Origin: a virus
DNA length: 64,000 nucleotides
Strand: one strand, 5' to 3'
IMG/VR virus record: IMGVR_UViG_3300036818_000107
Span: 1-64,000 of that record
The translations under genes and the position numbers were made by a program. Positions 48,029-56,090 of the stretch are shown here, piece after piece. The notes beneath the pieces were generated by a model that was not told the origin of the DNA, searched no databases, and saw only the letters and a program-made list of their open reading frames with translations. The stretch's first letter is position 1. Each line of letters starts with the position of its first letter.

Positions 48029-48468
48029 GCTCCAAGCTCCTCTATGGGCAAGGTGTCGTTTAACACAGGTAGAAGGCTTTTTGTAAGCGTTAAGCTTCTT
48101 ATACGATAAAGCCGTGATACATATTCTTTCTCTGTAAGCTCTTCATTTTCGTAAAAATGTTTATGGGCCTCTTCATTAACGGGAATAACGCGAAAAGCCC
48201 AAATATTAGGCCAGTAGATGGGGATGATGAATGGGAGCGGCCCCTCACTATATCCGTCTGCTAGTAAGGTTATGGCCTTGTATGATGGGTGTCTTAGATC
48301 AGGTTTTTGAGCCGTAAACCGTTTGTAGTCTGCAAGCAGCACGGGTTTCCCTGTGTTGTACTCAACGGCCAGAAAATCAAGATCTACCATTGGGCAATTA
48401 AATCCCCAGAGCCTATGACGTTCACTCAGCTCTTTGTCTCTCCATCCGGTTCGTTCGTTTGCGCTCAT
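48025..48468 (-). CDS. PD-(D/E)XK-like nuclease-family protein
   Basis: 147 aa from ATG 48468, which overlaps the methyltransferase stop. WGFNCPMVDLDFLAVEY...PVLLADYKRF matches the D-x(n)-(D/E)xK pattern of a phage nuclease family in which CPxVDIDFLxVEY is followed by ALIEYK. It would cut DNA or RNA with a metal ion. Direct coupling to a DNA methyltransferase raises the possibility of a modification-linked nuclease. In this copy the K is preceded by ADY, not EY, so activity needs caution. Confidence 0.6.
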   Translation of the reverse strand: MSANERTGWRDKELSERHRLWGFNCPMVDLDFLAVEYNTGKPVLLADYKRFTAQKPDLRHPSYKAITLLADGYSEGPLPFIIPIYWPNIWAFRVIPVNEEAHKHFYENEELTEKEYVSRLYRIRSLTLTKSLLPVLNDTLPIEELGA

Positions 48469-49781
48469 GCTGTCACCCCACTCACCAAAGAGGCTTTTAT
48501 TTCTTCTATAGTCACAATGCAGGTTTTGTCGATATCGCATCCAACAAACTGGCGTTCCATCTCCATAGCAACAATTGCCGTTGTCCCACCACCAACGAAT
48601 GGGTCACAGATGAGTTGACCAGTCTCGGTAAAGCGTTCAATGATATCTGCCATTCCGCTTTCAGACTGACCCCACTTGTGAAAGCGTTTATCATTTTGAT
48701 TGACATCGCTCTTGCAGACATCACCAATCCACTGGCCTGTATATTCGCCCTTCACATACCACAAAAGTGGTTTCCAGAATGTATTGACATTTCTTTGCCA
48801 GAGCTGAGGGGATTGACCTCCTGGTGTGAGATAGCTCAGCATCCATTGGTAGCTCATCCGTTTACCTAGTTTCTCCATGATTTCAGGTAAGTAGGATTGC
48901 CCAACCATCGCAATAAGAGATCCGCCGGGCTTCAATGCGTAGGCAGCAAACGCGGCTAGATCGTCATAGACAGATAAAAATTCTCGAGGGTATGGTGGAT
49001 CGGTGATAATATAATCAATGCTCTCTGGCTGTACATACTGTGAAAGTTCGGAAACGCTACAATGATAGAGTTGACAGTGCTCTGCTCTGCTCACTGCTTC
49101 AAGGTAACGCTGGTGTCTCAATTCCTGCTGTCTTACTGCTTCCTCTTCTTCTTCCTTTTGCTTACGACGTGCATCTTTATCTTTTTGTTCGTATTTCTTC
49201 AGTAGTTTATGTGCTGCGTTAATGCTCTCATCATTCAGTGTCATTTTTAGGATGTCGCTACGTTCACTAAGTGCCTCATCCATGTACTGGACAATTTCTT
49301 TGCCCTTTTCGTAAGTCTTGCCGGAACCTAAACCGACACGACGGGCTATAACGTCGCGAACGTCACTATCTGCAACTTCCCGGAAAATTTTCCGGGAAGT
49401 TGCATCTTTTTGCTTCCCCTGTCTCTTTTTTGCCTTTTCCTCTTCTATCGGTTCCCACGTCATTCCCTCTCTAATCTGCTGTTCTGGAGTTTTGCCCCTA
49501 TTCTCGTTTTCCCGTAAAAGGCGTTCCATCTCAGCTTCTTCAGAGGCAAACTTCTCTATCACAACGGGAAGCTCTGTATAGCCTAGCCTCTTAGCTGCTT
49601 GATAGCGTCTATGACCACTAATAACCATGTACTCAGGATTGACGGTAAGCGGCTTAATCCATCCAGACTCTTGAATGCTTTGCTGTAGAGCCGTGATATC
49701 CTCATCACCGTAGATCTCGACATTGCGAGGGTGTGGCTGTAAGAGTGAGATATCAATTTCTTGTGCTAATTCGACTGCCAT
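48465..49781 (-). CDS. ParB-domain DNA methyltransferase 2
   Basis: 438 aa from ATG 49781 (AAGGAAA upstream). The ParB-like domain (ISLLQPHPRNVEIYGDE...YMVISGHRRYQAAKRLGY) and HTH are followed by a Lys/Glu-rich linker. A methyltransferase domain then carries ITDPPYPREF and CDPFVGGGTT. It lies upstream of a PD-(D/E)XK-like gene. A 34-bp perfect palindrome lies in the coding sequence at 49371-49404 (SRKIFREV region), between the ParB and HTH parts. Confidence 0.85.
   Translation of the reverse strand: MAVELAQEIDISLLQPHPRNVEIYGDEDITALQQSIQESGWIKPLTVNPEYMVISGHRRYQAAKRLGYTELPVVIEKFASEEAEMERLLRENENRGKTPEQQIREGMTWEPIEEEKAKKRQGKQKDATSRKIFREVADSDVRDVIARRVGLGSGKTYEKGKEIVQYMDEALSERSDILKMTLNDESINAAHKLLKKYEQKDKDARRKQKEEEEEAVRQQELRHQRYLEAVSRAEHCQLYHCSVSELSQYVQPESIDYIITDPPYPREFLSVYDDLAAFAAYALKPGGSLIAMVGQSYLPEIMEKLGKRMSYQWMLSYLTPGGQSPQLWQRNVNTFWKPLLWYVKGEYTGQWIGDVCKSDVNQNDKRFHKWGQSESGMADIIERFTETGQLICDPFVGGGTTAIVAMEMERQFVGCDIDKTCIVTIEEIKASLVSGVTA
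49371..49404. promoter_or_regulatory. 34-bp perfect palindrome inside ParB-MTase gene
   Basis: TGCAACTTCCCGGAAAA is followed directly by its exact reverse complement, so the palindrome has no spacer. A chance palindrome of this length is extremely unlikely. It could be a protein-binding site (parS-like, or for the ParB-like domain coded here), a methylation-related site, or a small inserted hairpin kept in frame. Confidence 0.7.
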
Positions 49782-49782
49782 G

Positions 49783-50013
49783 CTAATTTCCTTCTTTCGT
49801 GTCTTCTGTTTTACTGCTGTCAATAACCTGTTTTATCTTGTCCGCTTCCACCACCTTGGGTACACCCAGACTCTTTCTCAGCTCTTGCAAGCTCAGCTCG
49901 AAGAGTTGGTCGAGCGTCAAGTGTTGTACCTCTTTTGCTTCTAATGGTTCATGGATAGTAGCATGTGCCCTCTTCTGTGCATCTTGCTCCTGTATGTTCG
50001 ATTGGTCGGTCAT
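49783..50013 (-). CDS. small acidic helical protein, 76 aa
   Basis: Acidic, Gln/Glu/Lys-rich, helical (LTLDQLFELSLQELRKSL). AAGGAGATGG precedes the ATG. Overlaps the 43-aa gene by 65 bases in another frame. Unknown. Confidence 0.5.
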   Translation of the reverse strand: MTDQSNIQEQDAQKRAHATIHEPLEAKEVQHLTLDQLFELSLQELRKSLGVPKVVEADKIKQVIDSSKTEDTKEGN

Positions 50014-50080
50014 TTGTCTTCCATCTCCTTTTCAGCTCTAGATAGGCGAGAAACGCTCTAGCTTCTTGTGTGTAGTTCAT
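49949..50080 (-). CDS. small protein, 43 aa
   Basis: MNYTQEARAFLAYLELKRRW then a Cys-containing end (GARCTEEGTCYYP). The ATG overlaps the preceding stop by ATGA. Its 3' part is overprinted by the 76-aa gene (65 bases), an unusually long overlap. Unknown. Confidence 0.4.
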   Translation of the reverse strand: MNYTQEARAFLAYLELKRRWKTNDRPIEHTGARCTEEGTCYYP

Positions 50081-50202
50081 GCTTGTCTTACCCATTCGAT
50101 AAGGTATGCTGCATACAGCGGGTGATATATGCAAAGATGCCTAAACCATACTTTATCTGAAACATATACTATTGTTAGGTCTGTGCCTGTTGTGTAGTTC
50201 AT
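50077..50202 (-). CDS. small protein, 41 aa
   Basis: MNYTTGTDLTIVYVSDKVWF then aromatic and hydrophobic residues. GAGGAG eight bases upstream. It shares the MNYT start with the next gene. Unknown. Confidence 0.45.
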   Translation of the reverse strand: MNYTTGTDLTIVYVSDKVWFRHLCIYHPLYAAYLIEWVRQA

Positions 50203-50214
50203 ACTGTTATCTCC

Positions 50215-50316
50215 TCATCCAAACGGGACAAATGACAGTGCGTAGCTAAATGCTATAATTGACACAACAAATACGATGATGTGTGCTAGTGCATATATGT
50301 CGTGTTTAGTTCTCAT
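50215..50316 (-). CDS. mini membrane protein, 33 aa
   Basis: One transmembrane helix (YALAHIIVFVVSIIAFSYAL) flanked by short tails. Its ATG overlaps the upstream stop (ATGA). Unknown. Confidence 0.45.
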   Translation of the reverse strand: MRTKHDIYALAHIIVFVVSIIAFSYALSFVPFG

Positions 50317-50633
50317 GATGTTGCCTCCTGTATTGTTTGTGGTATCTCAAAATGCAGGTTCATGAAAGTTACTCCGCCTGGCAGGAAGGCCATGATTGCA
50401 AGCACACGTGTAAGCCGATTGATCATCTCTTTTGAGTTGCCTCTGTCCTTCTTCCGATCTGGCGCGTACATCAGGTCCTCACATGGTGGGCCTGCGAGCA
50501 TATCTCCGTACTGCTTTGCGTAGTCGAGATGTTCCTGGCTGATGCCACCAATTTTCTTGATGTCATGGATGCGCAGTGGGACGAGTGTCTCGACAAAAAG
50601 AGGCATCATCATAAATGCGGTCTCTTCACTCAT
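50313..50633 (-). CDS. hypothetical protein, 106 aa
   Basis: Start 50633 chosen because GGAG is six bases upstream. Mixed alpha/beta (LVPLRIHDIKKIGGISQEHL; MAFLPGGVTFMNLHFEIP). In a run with ATGA overlaps. Unrecognised. Confidence 0.5.
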   Translation of the reverse strand: MSEETAFMMMPLFVETLVPLRIHDIKKIGGISQEHLDYAKQYGDMLAGPPCEDLMYAPDRKKDRGNSKEMINRLTRVLAIMAFLPGGVTFMNLHFEIPQTIQEATS

Positions 50634-50802
50634 TTGCATCTCCTGGCATCAAATCTTGCATACACAGCTCTCGCTGGTTGCCTATCCTTATCGTGAAAAG
50701 AGCCCAGAGTGCCATAGTGCATATCACGCATATAGGCCAGTATGTGAGCATTGCGCTCACAATGTCGAGTAACCATGCTACTACAACATAATCCGGTATC
50801 AT
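50626..50802 (-). CDS. small membrane protein, 58 aa
   Basis: Two hydrophobic helices (about 4-20 and 24-42) and a polar acidic end. Start 50802 overlaps the upstream stop; GGTGG is the ribosome site. Unknown. Confidence 0.55.
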   Translation of the reverse strand: MIPDYVVVAWLLDIVSAMLTYWPICVICTMALWALFTIRIGNQRELCMQDLMPGDANE

Positions 50803-51032
50803 AGCATCCACCTGTTCTCATCCTTGTCACGCAGCTCTCGTTCCTGCTCGACTTGTAGGATGTATGGGAGTAGAGGGATTGCTAGCTTCTGCAATACCAA
50901 GAACTCTATGTCTGCTGCTGTTGTGTGGATTGAGGCAAGCTGTACCATGCGTGCATCTATGGCACGGGCTAGAGCTAGGGACGCTTCTGGACTACAGCAC
51001 TCTAGTGTAGTGGTGATGTCTGTGGTGTTCAT
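50799..51032 (-). CDS. small protein, 77 aa
   Basis: Helical (EASLALARAIDARMVQLASI) then a charged end. Start 51032 overlaps the upstream stop. Unknown. Confidence 0.5.
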   Translation of the reverse strand: MNTTDITTTLECCSPEASLALARAIDARMVQLASIHTTAADIEFLVLQKLAIPLLPYILQVEQERELRDKDENRWML

Positions 51033-51583
51033 GGCCGCCAACCCTTCATAGTCTCGCTAGCGCGTCTGTCGTACTGGATGCCGATGTCTGTAGCCTTCAT
51101 GCCGGGGAACTTGCCCTCGTAGTCCTTAGAGAGTTGCTCAGCCTCATCAATTAATGCCTGCTGAAACTCTTCCAGTGTGAATACGCCTCTCTCTATGAGC
51201 AATCTTGTGAGGACAGAGGAGCCAGCTCGCAAGAGGACAGTCGTCGCCCGATGGTCGCATATAGCCTGATAGGTGGGATCATCAGGGGAGAGCACAGAAA
51301 CGTCATTCATTGGCAATGAAGGGACTTCTTTTTGCTCTGCTTGGACTCTTTGTTCGAACTCTTCTAGGGTAAAGACGTGCTTATTGAGCAGCAATTGTAT
51401 GAATGCAGAGTTCTCTGCTGTAAGGAGAATGGTAACCTCTCTGTGGTCTCGTATGGCATCCCCCTCAGGATTGCCTTTTACACGTGTGCCTAGCTGCCAA
51501 GAAGCAAATACACTTCTCCATTTAGTAAGCTTGTTGAGTGCGTTATAGCATCGCTGTGCTAAGTCGTTTGTGTTATTTTGCAT
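51029..51583 (-). CDS. internally duplicated helical protein
   Basis: 184 aa. Residues about 38-88 (GDAIRDHREVTILLTAENSA...LEEFEQR) and about 106-156 (YQAICDHRATTVLLRAGSSV...LEEFQQA) are a tandem repeat of one ~50-residue unit with DHR, LL and FTLEEF in common. Hence a two-domain protein of unknown role, probably scaffold or partner. GGTGG before ATG. Confidence 0.6.
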   Translation of the reverse strand: MQNNTNDLAQRCYNALNKLTKWRSVFASWQLGTRVKGNPEGDAIRDHREVTILLTAENSAFIQLLLNKHVFTLEEFEQRVQAEQKEVPSLPMNDVSVLSPDDPTYQAICDHRATTVLLRAGSSVLTRLLIERGVFTLEEFQQALIDEAEQLSKDYEGKFPGMKATDIGIQYDRRASETMKGWRP

Positions 51584-51923
51584 GTCTATCCACCTCTATC
51601 AATGTATACTGTTCCCACTTCTCTAGTGTGTCTCGCATGAGAAGGCCGTCAACACACATCAAATCTTGCTCTTTCAGCATTTGGCACCACTTGCACGATG
51701 CGAAGTGCTTGCTGATCTCGATCTTGATGAGGCTGCAGAGTCGGGTAGCCTCACCGGGCGTGATACGGTCGTGCTCTGCTGTGGGCTCTGTAGCCTTTGG
51801 AGCAGGCAGAGCAGTCGCTTGGAAGGTGACCGTGTAGGGGGTTGGCTTGCAGTCGTGATAAGAGTCGAGTCGTGATCCGTACACGGGACGGCCACAGTGA
51901 CGACAATCATGCAGATATTTCAT
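51573..51923 (-). CDS. zinc-ribbon protein, 116 aa
   Basis: CRHCGRPVYGSRLDSYHDC at the N-terminus and CKWCQML near the end are likely zinc ligands. The middle is Thr/Ala/Pro-rich and helical. ATG 51923 overlaps the preceding stop. Unknown. Confidence 0.5.
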   Translation of the reverse strand: MKYLHDCRHCGRPVYGSRLDSYHDCKPTPYTVTFQATALPAPKATEPTAEHDRITPGEATRLCSLIKIEISKHFASCKWCQMLKEQDLMCVDGLLMRDTLEKWEQYTLIEVDRHAK

Positions 51924-52234
51924 ACGGCTACCTCCCGTGGCGCTAGCTCTACAAAGACAATCCTGTGTCGATTGTGTGTGACCTGCTCGAGTTTGATCAG
52001 CTTTGCCTCTTGCAGCTTGGTGAGGTCGGACATCGCGACGGGAAAGGCCACCACATCGGCTACGTGCTGCAAGAGGTCGCCTGTGACGATAGAGCAACCG
52101 TATCGGATGTATGAGTCACACCATAGGCACTCAGAGGCTTTGTGGTGCGATTTCAAAGCGTAGTAGAGCTTGCGAGGCTTGAGATTGCTTGGCCCTGGCA
52201 GGTGATTGTGCGCAAATCTGGACGATTCACTCAT
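51920..52234 (-). CDS. hypothetical protein, 104 aa
   Basis: His/Cys-containing N-terminal half (HHKASECLWCDSYI) and an HTH-like helical middle (VAMSDLTKLQEAKLIKLEQV) suggesting a winged-helix DNA binder. ATGA overlaps. Unrecognised. Confidence 0.5.
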   Translation of the reverse strand: MSESSRFAHNHLPGPSNLKPRKLYYALKSHHKASECLWCDSYIRYGCSIVTGDLLQHVADVVAFPVAMSDLTKLQEAKLIKLEQVTHNRHRIVFVELAPREVAV

Positions 52235-52440
52235 GAGGCAACCTTCCTTCTATCTTGTGCATACTTTATCAGCAGTTCCTTCTTGTGGATGTCAGTTTTG
52301 ATCATGAGGCTCTGAATGTGCCAGTACAGTGTGTGTATGCTAATATGCAGTGTCGTGCTTATGTCGTCATATGTGCAGCATTCTGCTAACAGACTGAGGA
52401 CTTGCTCTTCTTTCGGTGTTATCGGGCCTACGCCTTTCAT
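52231..52440 (-). CDS. LuxR/GerE-type HTH regulator
   Basis: 69 aa, almost only a LuxR-type HTH: TPKEEQVLSLLAECCTYDDI then STTLHISIHTLYWHIQSLM. No receiver or sensor domain, so it resembles GerE. GGGAG six bases before the ATG. Likely drives the early minus operon; its own promoter has an AAAATTAGG inverted repeat. Confidence 0.75.
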   Translation of the reverse strand: MKGVGPITPKEEQVLSLLAECCTYDDISTTLHISIHTLYWHIQSLMIKTDIHKKELLIKYAQDRRKVAS

Positions 52441-52465
52441 GATGGACTCCCTTCTATCATTGGAC

Positions 52466-52492
52466 AAAATTAGGGATTGTACACCTAATTTT
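52466..52492 (-). promoter_or_regulatory. promoter/operator of LuxR-type gene
   Basis: AAAATTAGG (52466-52474) and CCTAATTTT (52484-52492) are perfect arms around GATTGTACA. On the minus strand TACAAT inside the spacer can serve as the -10. Operator over the promoter suggests autoregulation or control by another protein. Confidence 0.5.
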
Positions 52493-52927
52493 AATTGGTA
52501 AATCTGATTCTGTCTTTCCTTAAAATTAAGTGTTTTGTAGCTATCAAAATGGCTAGATCGGCTTGAGAGGCGGATTTCTACTATATATGCGATACATGAT
52601 AACCGTACATCCACAAAACCCGTCAGTGCGATAGATACATGTATGCTCGTTTTAATTCAGAGTAGAGAAAGAGGCTGTGCTCAAAAGTCCTAGTGATGAG
52701 TCTTTGTTCCGGCTTTTGCGATGAAAGTGGTATATCATGCAGGTACCACTTCCGTGGCATGACAGCGTATGGACAAATGGTGTACAATAGATAACAGGTT
52801 AACAAATGTTTTGATAATAACAATTGCTTTACATTTGGTATAGAAATGGCAAGTGTAAAGATGAAACAGGCAATAAGGTCCTGGTCCCGTATCCTGTGGG
52901 GCATTAGAAGCATCTATGTATGTGAAG
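52493..52927. other. stretch without a supported gene
   Basis: About 430 bases between the LuxR-type gene and the 147-aa gene. A 96-codon minus-strand frame here lacks a ribosome site and has poor protein character. I see no clear regulatory structure beyond the operator at 52466-52492. Confidence 0.4.
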
Positions 52928-53371
52928 CTACTTGTAGACGCAGACCACCGTATTTACATCTAGGCGCTCATCGATCATATGATCGAGCCCTAGGACCATC
53001 TCATGAATGCCACCATTCCAGTCAGGAAAGGGGTATTTGCCCGTGAAGCCGTCTACTGAGAGGGAACAAATATCCGCTACGAGCAAGCGAGCAAGCTCCA
53101 AGCAAACAAATATCTTGGTGGGGAGCGCTTTGTCGGGTCGTTGGCGGATATGGCTGCAGATAGCAGCATTCACACGCTCTATGGGTGTCCTGTCTTTCCT
53201 GTCAATGAACTTGGTGCGCAAAGGGCCGTCGCCTATGTCTTGGTAGTCGTCCCGTTTTTCCATGGTGGCGATAAGGTTTTGCAGGTACGCCTCTCTCTCA
53301 AGTCGGTCAGTATGGCGCTCGATACCCGGTAGTGGTGTGACTGGACTCTTTTTGTTTCTGAATTGACTCAT
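52928..53371 (-). CDS. hypothetical protein, 147 aa
   Basis: Basic N-terminus (MSQFRNKKSPVTPLPGIERH) then helical and charged, with a hydrophobic middle (FVCLELARLLVADICSL). First gene left of the plus-strand HTH island and divergent from it. Unrecognised. Confidence 0.5.
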   Translation of the reverse strand: MSQFRNKKSPVTPLPGIERHTDRLEREAYLQNLIATMEKRDDYQDIGDGPLRTKFIDRKDRTPIERVNAAICSHIRQRPDKALPTKIFVCLELARLLVADICSLSVDGFTGKYPFPDWNGGIHEMVLGLDHMIDERLDVNTVVCVYK

Positions 53372-53572
53372 TTCGATAATCCCTTGCTACATAGACGCAA
53401 TAAGAGAAACAACAGCGAAAATATGCACCGTTAGGGAGATTGTGTTATATAATGGATACCGAATGCAAGTTTTACAAGGCTGGCATGTACTAAGACTTGC
53501 ACTATATCCCGAAAGCAAACCGCCTGTCAAGAGTTTTCAAGCCAATTTCCAGAACTGGGAAGGAACATGTAA
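53372..53572. promoter_or_regulatory. divergent control region
   Basis: TGCAAGT (53464-53470) and ACTTGCA (about 53493-53500) form an inverted repeat between the divergent genes at 53371 and 53573. TATAAT occurs at about 53450. No full -35/-10 pair could be fixed for either gene. Confidence 0.35.
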
Positions 53573-54148
53573 ATGATACCTGAAGACGATATAGACCTGA
53601 TGCATGATGCGTTACAGCTCTTTGGACAATTGTTCAAGGACCTATTGCTTGCCTCTCTCCTTTCTCAGAAAAAATTATCTGAAGAGGCAACGTCGCGACG
53701 TGATGCCCTCGTAGCAAAACGCAAGATCGTAGCAGGCGATCCGCTCGTTGGTTCAATGGCCCAGCAGACAATTAGTAAAGTAATCTCTGGCCAACGACCG
53801 ACCCCCGGCCAGCTTCGCATCTGGCTTGATTTCGTCAAAGAGTGGTTACAGAATCCCGAGATACAGGCCGAGCTGAGAAAAAATAATCTGCCTATCCCAG
53901 ACCTGAACGAAGATTTTAGAAAAGCGCTCTATCGCCTTGCGCTCTACGGCACACCTGACGAGATTGAAAAAGCATATAAAGATTGGAAAGACGTTGATCT
54001 GCTAGAAGGCCATCAGCCCCTACAACACCACAGCACCTACAATCTACCACTTATGAAGCAAAGAATGGAACAAGAGACGGATACCAATTTACGCCGCATC
54101 ACTGAAGGCCATATCCGTCAGGTGCGCAAAGCTGAACTGCAGCACTGA
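53573..54148 (+). CDS. HTH regulator of control island
   Basis: 191 aa. A helix-rich region (about 15-85) ends GSMAQQTISKVISGQRPTPG, an XRE-like HTH where the second helix begins SKVISG. The C-terminal half is charged and helical. AAGGAAC upstream of the ATG. Next to two XRE proteins, it may help set lysogeny, by inference. Confidence 0.55.
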   Translation: MIPEDDIDLMHDALQLFGQLFKDLLLASLLSQKKLSEEATSRRDALVAKRKIVAGDPLVGSMAQQTISKVISGQRPTPGQLRIWLDFVKEWLQNPEIQAELRKNNLPIPDLNEDFRKALYRLALYGTPDEIEKAYKDWKDVDLLEGHQPLQHHSTYNLPLMKQRMEQETDTNLRRITEGHIRQVRKAELQH

Positions 54149-54204
54149 GTTATGGCCTTCTCCTCTCTGAGAACTAAGTATACCTGAGAATTCGACTTTG
54201 GGTC

Positions 54205-54225
54205 GGTACCCCTTTGGGTATTTTT
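54205..54225 (+). terminator. intrinsic terminator
   Basis: TACCC pairs with GGGTA around CTTT and is followed by TTTTT. It lies after the 191-aa regulator. Confidence 0.6.
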
Positions 54226-54262
54226 GCACTATGCTGTCACGAAAAAGTGAAAGCCTTGTGCT

Positions 54263-54505
54263 ATGTCGCTCAAAGGTCCGTTCGGTGCTCATCTCAGAGA
54301 TTTACGCAAGGGTGCCGAACTCACCCAGGCCCAACTAGCCGAGCTGACAGGCTACTCACACGATCAGATCTCGATGATAGAGCTAGGCAATCGCGCCCCA
54401 TCATTCGAGCTGCTAGAAGCTCTTGCGGTAGCTCTTCACTGTCATCCGCAAGAGCTGTTCAATTTCCCTTGGCCAGAGAGCACTAGCGATGTAGCAGACC
54501 TCTAG
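54263..54505 (+). CDS. XRE-family repressor 1
   Basis: 80 aa. HLRDLRKGAELTQAQLAELT then SHDQISMIELGNRAPSFELL is a canonical Cro/CI-type HTH. No cleavage domain, so not a RecA-sensitive repressor. It ends three bases before the convergent gene at 54509. Similar to the protein at 55078-55299. Confidence 0.85.
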   Translation: MSLKGPFGAHLRDLRKGAELTQAQLAELTGYSHDQISMIELGNRAPSFELLEALAVALHCHPQELFNFPWPESTSDVADL

Positions 54506-54508
54506 TGC

Positions 54509-54760
54509 TCACAGCCTCTTCAAAAACGCTTTGCATGCCTCCTTCCCTGCTATCCTCTCTAGCTTTTCCACATCATCCCACATGCGCTCCATGCTCGCAG
54601 TAGCAGCAGCATGGCTAGCGACTGGTGTAAAACCGTGCAGTGCTCTCTTGCCTGACTCACACTCAAGCTCAATTTGCTGCTTTAAACGCGCTACTTCGCT
54701 TACATGTTGATTTTGCATCCTATGCCCTTTCAAATAACCCGCCTCTGAGCAGGTAATCAT
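54509..54760 (-). CDS. helical protein between XRE genes
   Basis: 83 aa, charged and helical (EVARLKQQIELECESGKRAL; MWDDVEKLERIAGKEACKAF). ATG 54760 has AAAGGAGA 12 bases upstream; ATG 54718 has AAAGGG closer and is an alternative. Convergent with the first XRE gene. Confidence 0.5.
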   Translation of the reverse strand: MITCSEAGYLKGHRMQNQHVSEVARLKQQIELECESGKRALHGFTPVASHAAATASMERMWDDVEKLERIAGKEACKAFLKRL

Positions 54761-55077
54761 ATTCGTGAAAATCTCCTTTCTTGTGTAATCTTCTTCGCGT
54801 TGTGCTCAAAACGCACTTTCTGAGCATACATCACAATGTTACAACAATGCCTGCCAACTTAGTGGCGTTTTGGTGTGAATTTGTTAACACATGGGACTAA
54901 TGTCTTAACAAAATCTTAACCTTGGTTTAACCTCATCTGTACGATATTGTGATATTCGTGCCTAGTAGAATTCGGCAGAGAAATGAGTGGATTTCGCTAG
55001 CAAGAATATCGAAAATGCTGTATGATACATGCGTGTAGAAAGTTCATAAAAATTCATGAAATGTAAAAAGAGATGTA
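54761..55077. promoter_or_regulatory. control region between XRE genes
   Basis: About 315 bases without a gene. It holds the divergent promoters of the 83-aa gene and the second XRE gene, with repeated TTAAC words (about 54895-54930). TATGAT (about 55020) may be the -10 for the plus-strand gene. Confidence 0.4.
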
Positions 55078-55299
55078 ATGTCATCATTACGATTGCAATT
55101 TGGGCGACGCCTCGCACTTCTCCGCAGGCAGAGCGGCTTCTCTCAAACCGAGTTGGCATTTGAGACGGGACTATCTAGAGATCAGATAAGCCTGATGGAG
55201 ACGGGCAAATCTGGTGCGAGCTTCGATTCCATGGAAGCACTAGCTGAAGCGCTGAGTGTGGAAGTCTGGGAGTTGTTGTACTTCAGAGATCTGGCATAG
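55078..55299 (+). CDS. XRE-family repressor 2
   Basis: 73 aa. RLALLRRQSGFSQTELAFET then SRDQISLMETGKSGASFDSM, a Cro/CI-type HTH closely resembling the protein at 54263-54505. Tandem repressor pairs often form a lysogeny switch, but the gene between is on the other strand. Convergent with the papain-like gene. Confidence 0.85.
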   Translation: MSSLRLQFGRRLALLRRQSGFSQTELAFETGLSRDQISLMETGKSGASFDSMEALAEALSVEVWELLYFRDLA

Positions 55300-55307
55300 A
55301 GCACAAA

Positions 55308-55334
55308 AAAGACGGCACCCCGAAAGATGCCGTA
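55308..55334 (-). terminator. intrinsic terminator of papain-like gene
   Basis: On the minus strand ACGGCATC pairs with GGTGCCGT and is followed by CTTTTTT. It ends the 55353-56090 unit and separates it from the XRE gene. Confidence 0.75.
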
Positions 55335-55352
55335 TAGTGTGAGGTCTGCCTG

Positions 55353-56090
55353 CTAGATCTTGTTCAGATCTGCCTGTAACGATGCCCAATCTATCGCATT
55401 AGGTGCTTTACCACCATTGATGAAATCTTGCGAGAGGATAGCATAACTCTCATCTGTGTAGCGGTCAAAGAATCCCCAGGTCATCTTTTTTAGTTCACCC
55501 CAGGTCACGACCGTGAGATCATGCGCAGAAAAAGATATTACGGGTACGGCGTGTCCGCCCCAACTTCCTGGCTGCGCATCCGGTCCGCGTGTCACTGACC
55601 AAATGCCCTGATTTTGCGCTGAGAGAGGCAAGGCAAGGCCGATATAGCATCCACCGAATAAGTAGACGCTCGCTTTGATATGGCTGTGATTTCGTGGCTC
55701 ACACGCAGCATAGGCCCAAATCTTGCGTTGAGCGATGCCAGTCTTCCTCCAATAATTCAACACGTCTAGTTCGACTGCTCCATCATCGTTTGCGCCTGTA
55801 GCAGGATCGTAGCCGCTCACAGCAGCGTAGGCACTGATGATATCGCTATCAGCAGGCACAATCTCAGTGCTAGCATTAGCTGACCATTCTTCAATCAAGT
55901 GCCCTGCTCCCGAAATTGTGCAACAGCCCAAATTATCGTTACACATCATGCCCCATTCTCGTACCTTGCCACTCCAGTCTTTTTGTGCTGGGATAGGTGG
56001 CAATTTGCCTGTGTTGAGGTAGTTTGCCAAGTGTAGCGTCCTTGGGTCGTGTCGAGGTGCTAATTTACCAAGTTTCAAAGTATCCTCCAT
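55353..56090 (-). CDS. papain-like cysteine peptidase-family protein
   Basis: 245 aa. MMCNDNLGCCTISGAGHLIE carries a possible nucleophile Cys in a papain-type helix, and WGGHAVPVISF supplies the His. The opening KLAPRHDPRTLHLANYL and VLNYWRKTGI are hallmarks of a widely distributed bacterial and phage protein family of unknown substrate. No signal peptide. It has its own terminator and sits as an isolated unit, like a moron. Confidence 0.65.
   Translation of the reverse strand: MEDTLKLGKLAPRHDPRTLHLANYLNTGKLPPIPAQKDWSGKVREWGMMCNDNLGCCTISGAGHLIEEWSANASTEIVPADSDIISAYAAVSGYDPATGANDDGAVELDVLNYWRKTGIAQRKIWAYAACEPRNHSHIKASVYLFGGCYIGLALPLSAQNQGIWSVTRGPDAQPGSWGGHAVPVISFSAHDLTVVTWGELKKMTWGFFDRYTDESYAILSQDFINGGKAPNAIDWASLQADLNKI

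Noticed and set aside
52623-52913. 96-codon minus-strand frame
   Set aside because: No ribosome site, no family resemblance, and the residues look like translated non-coding DNA.
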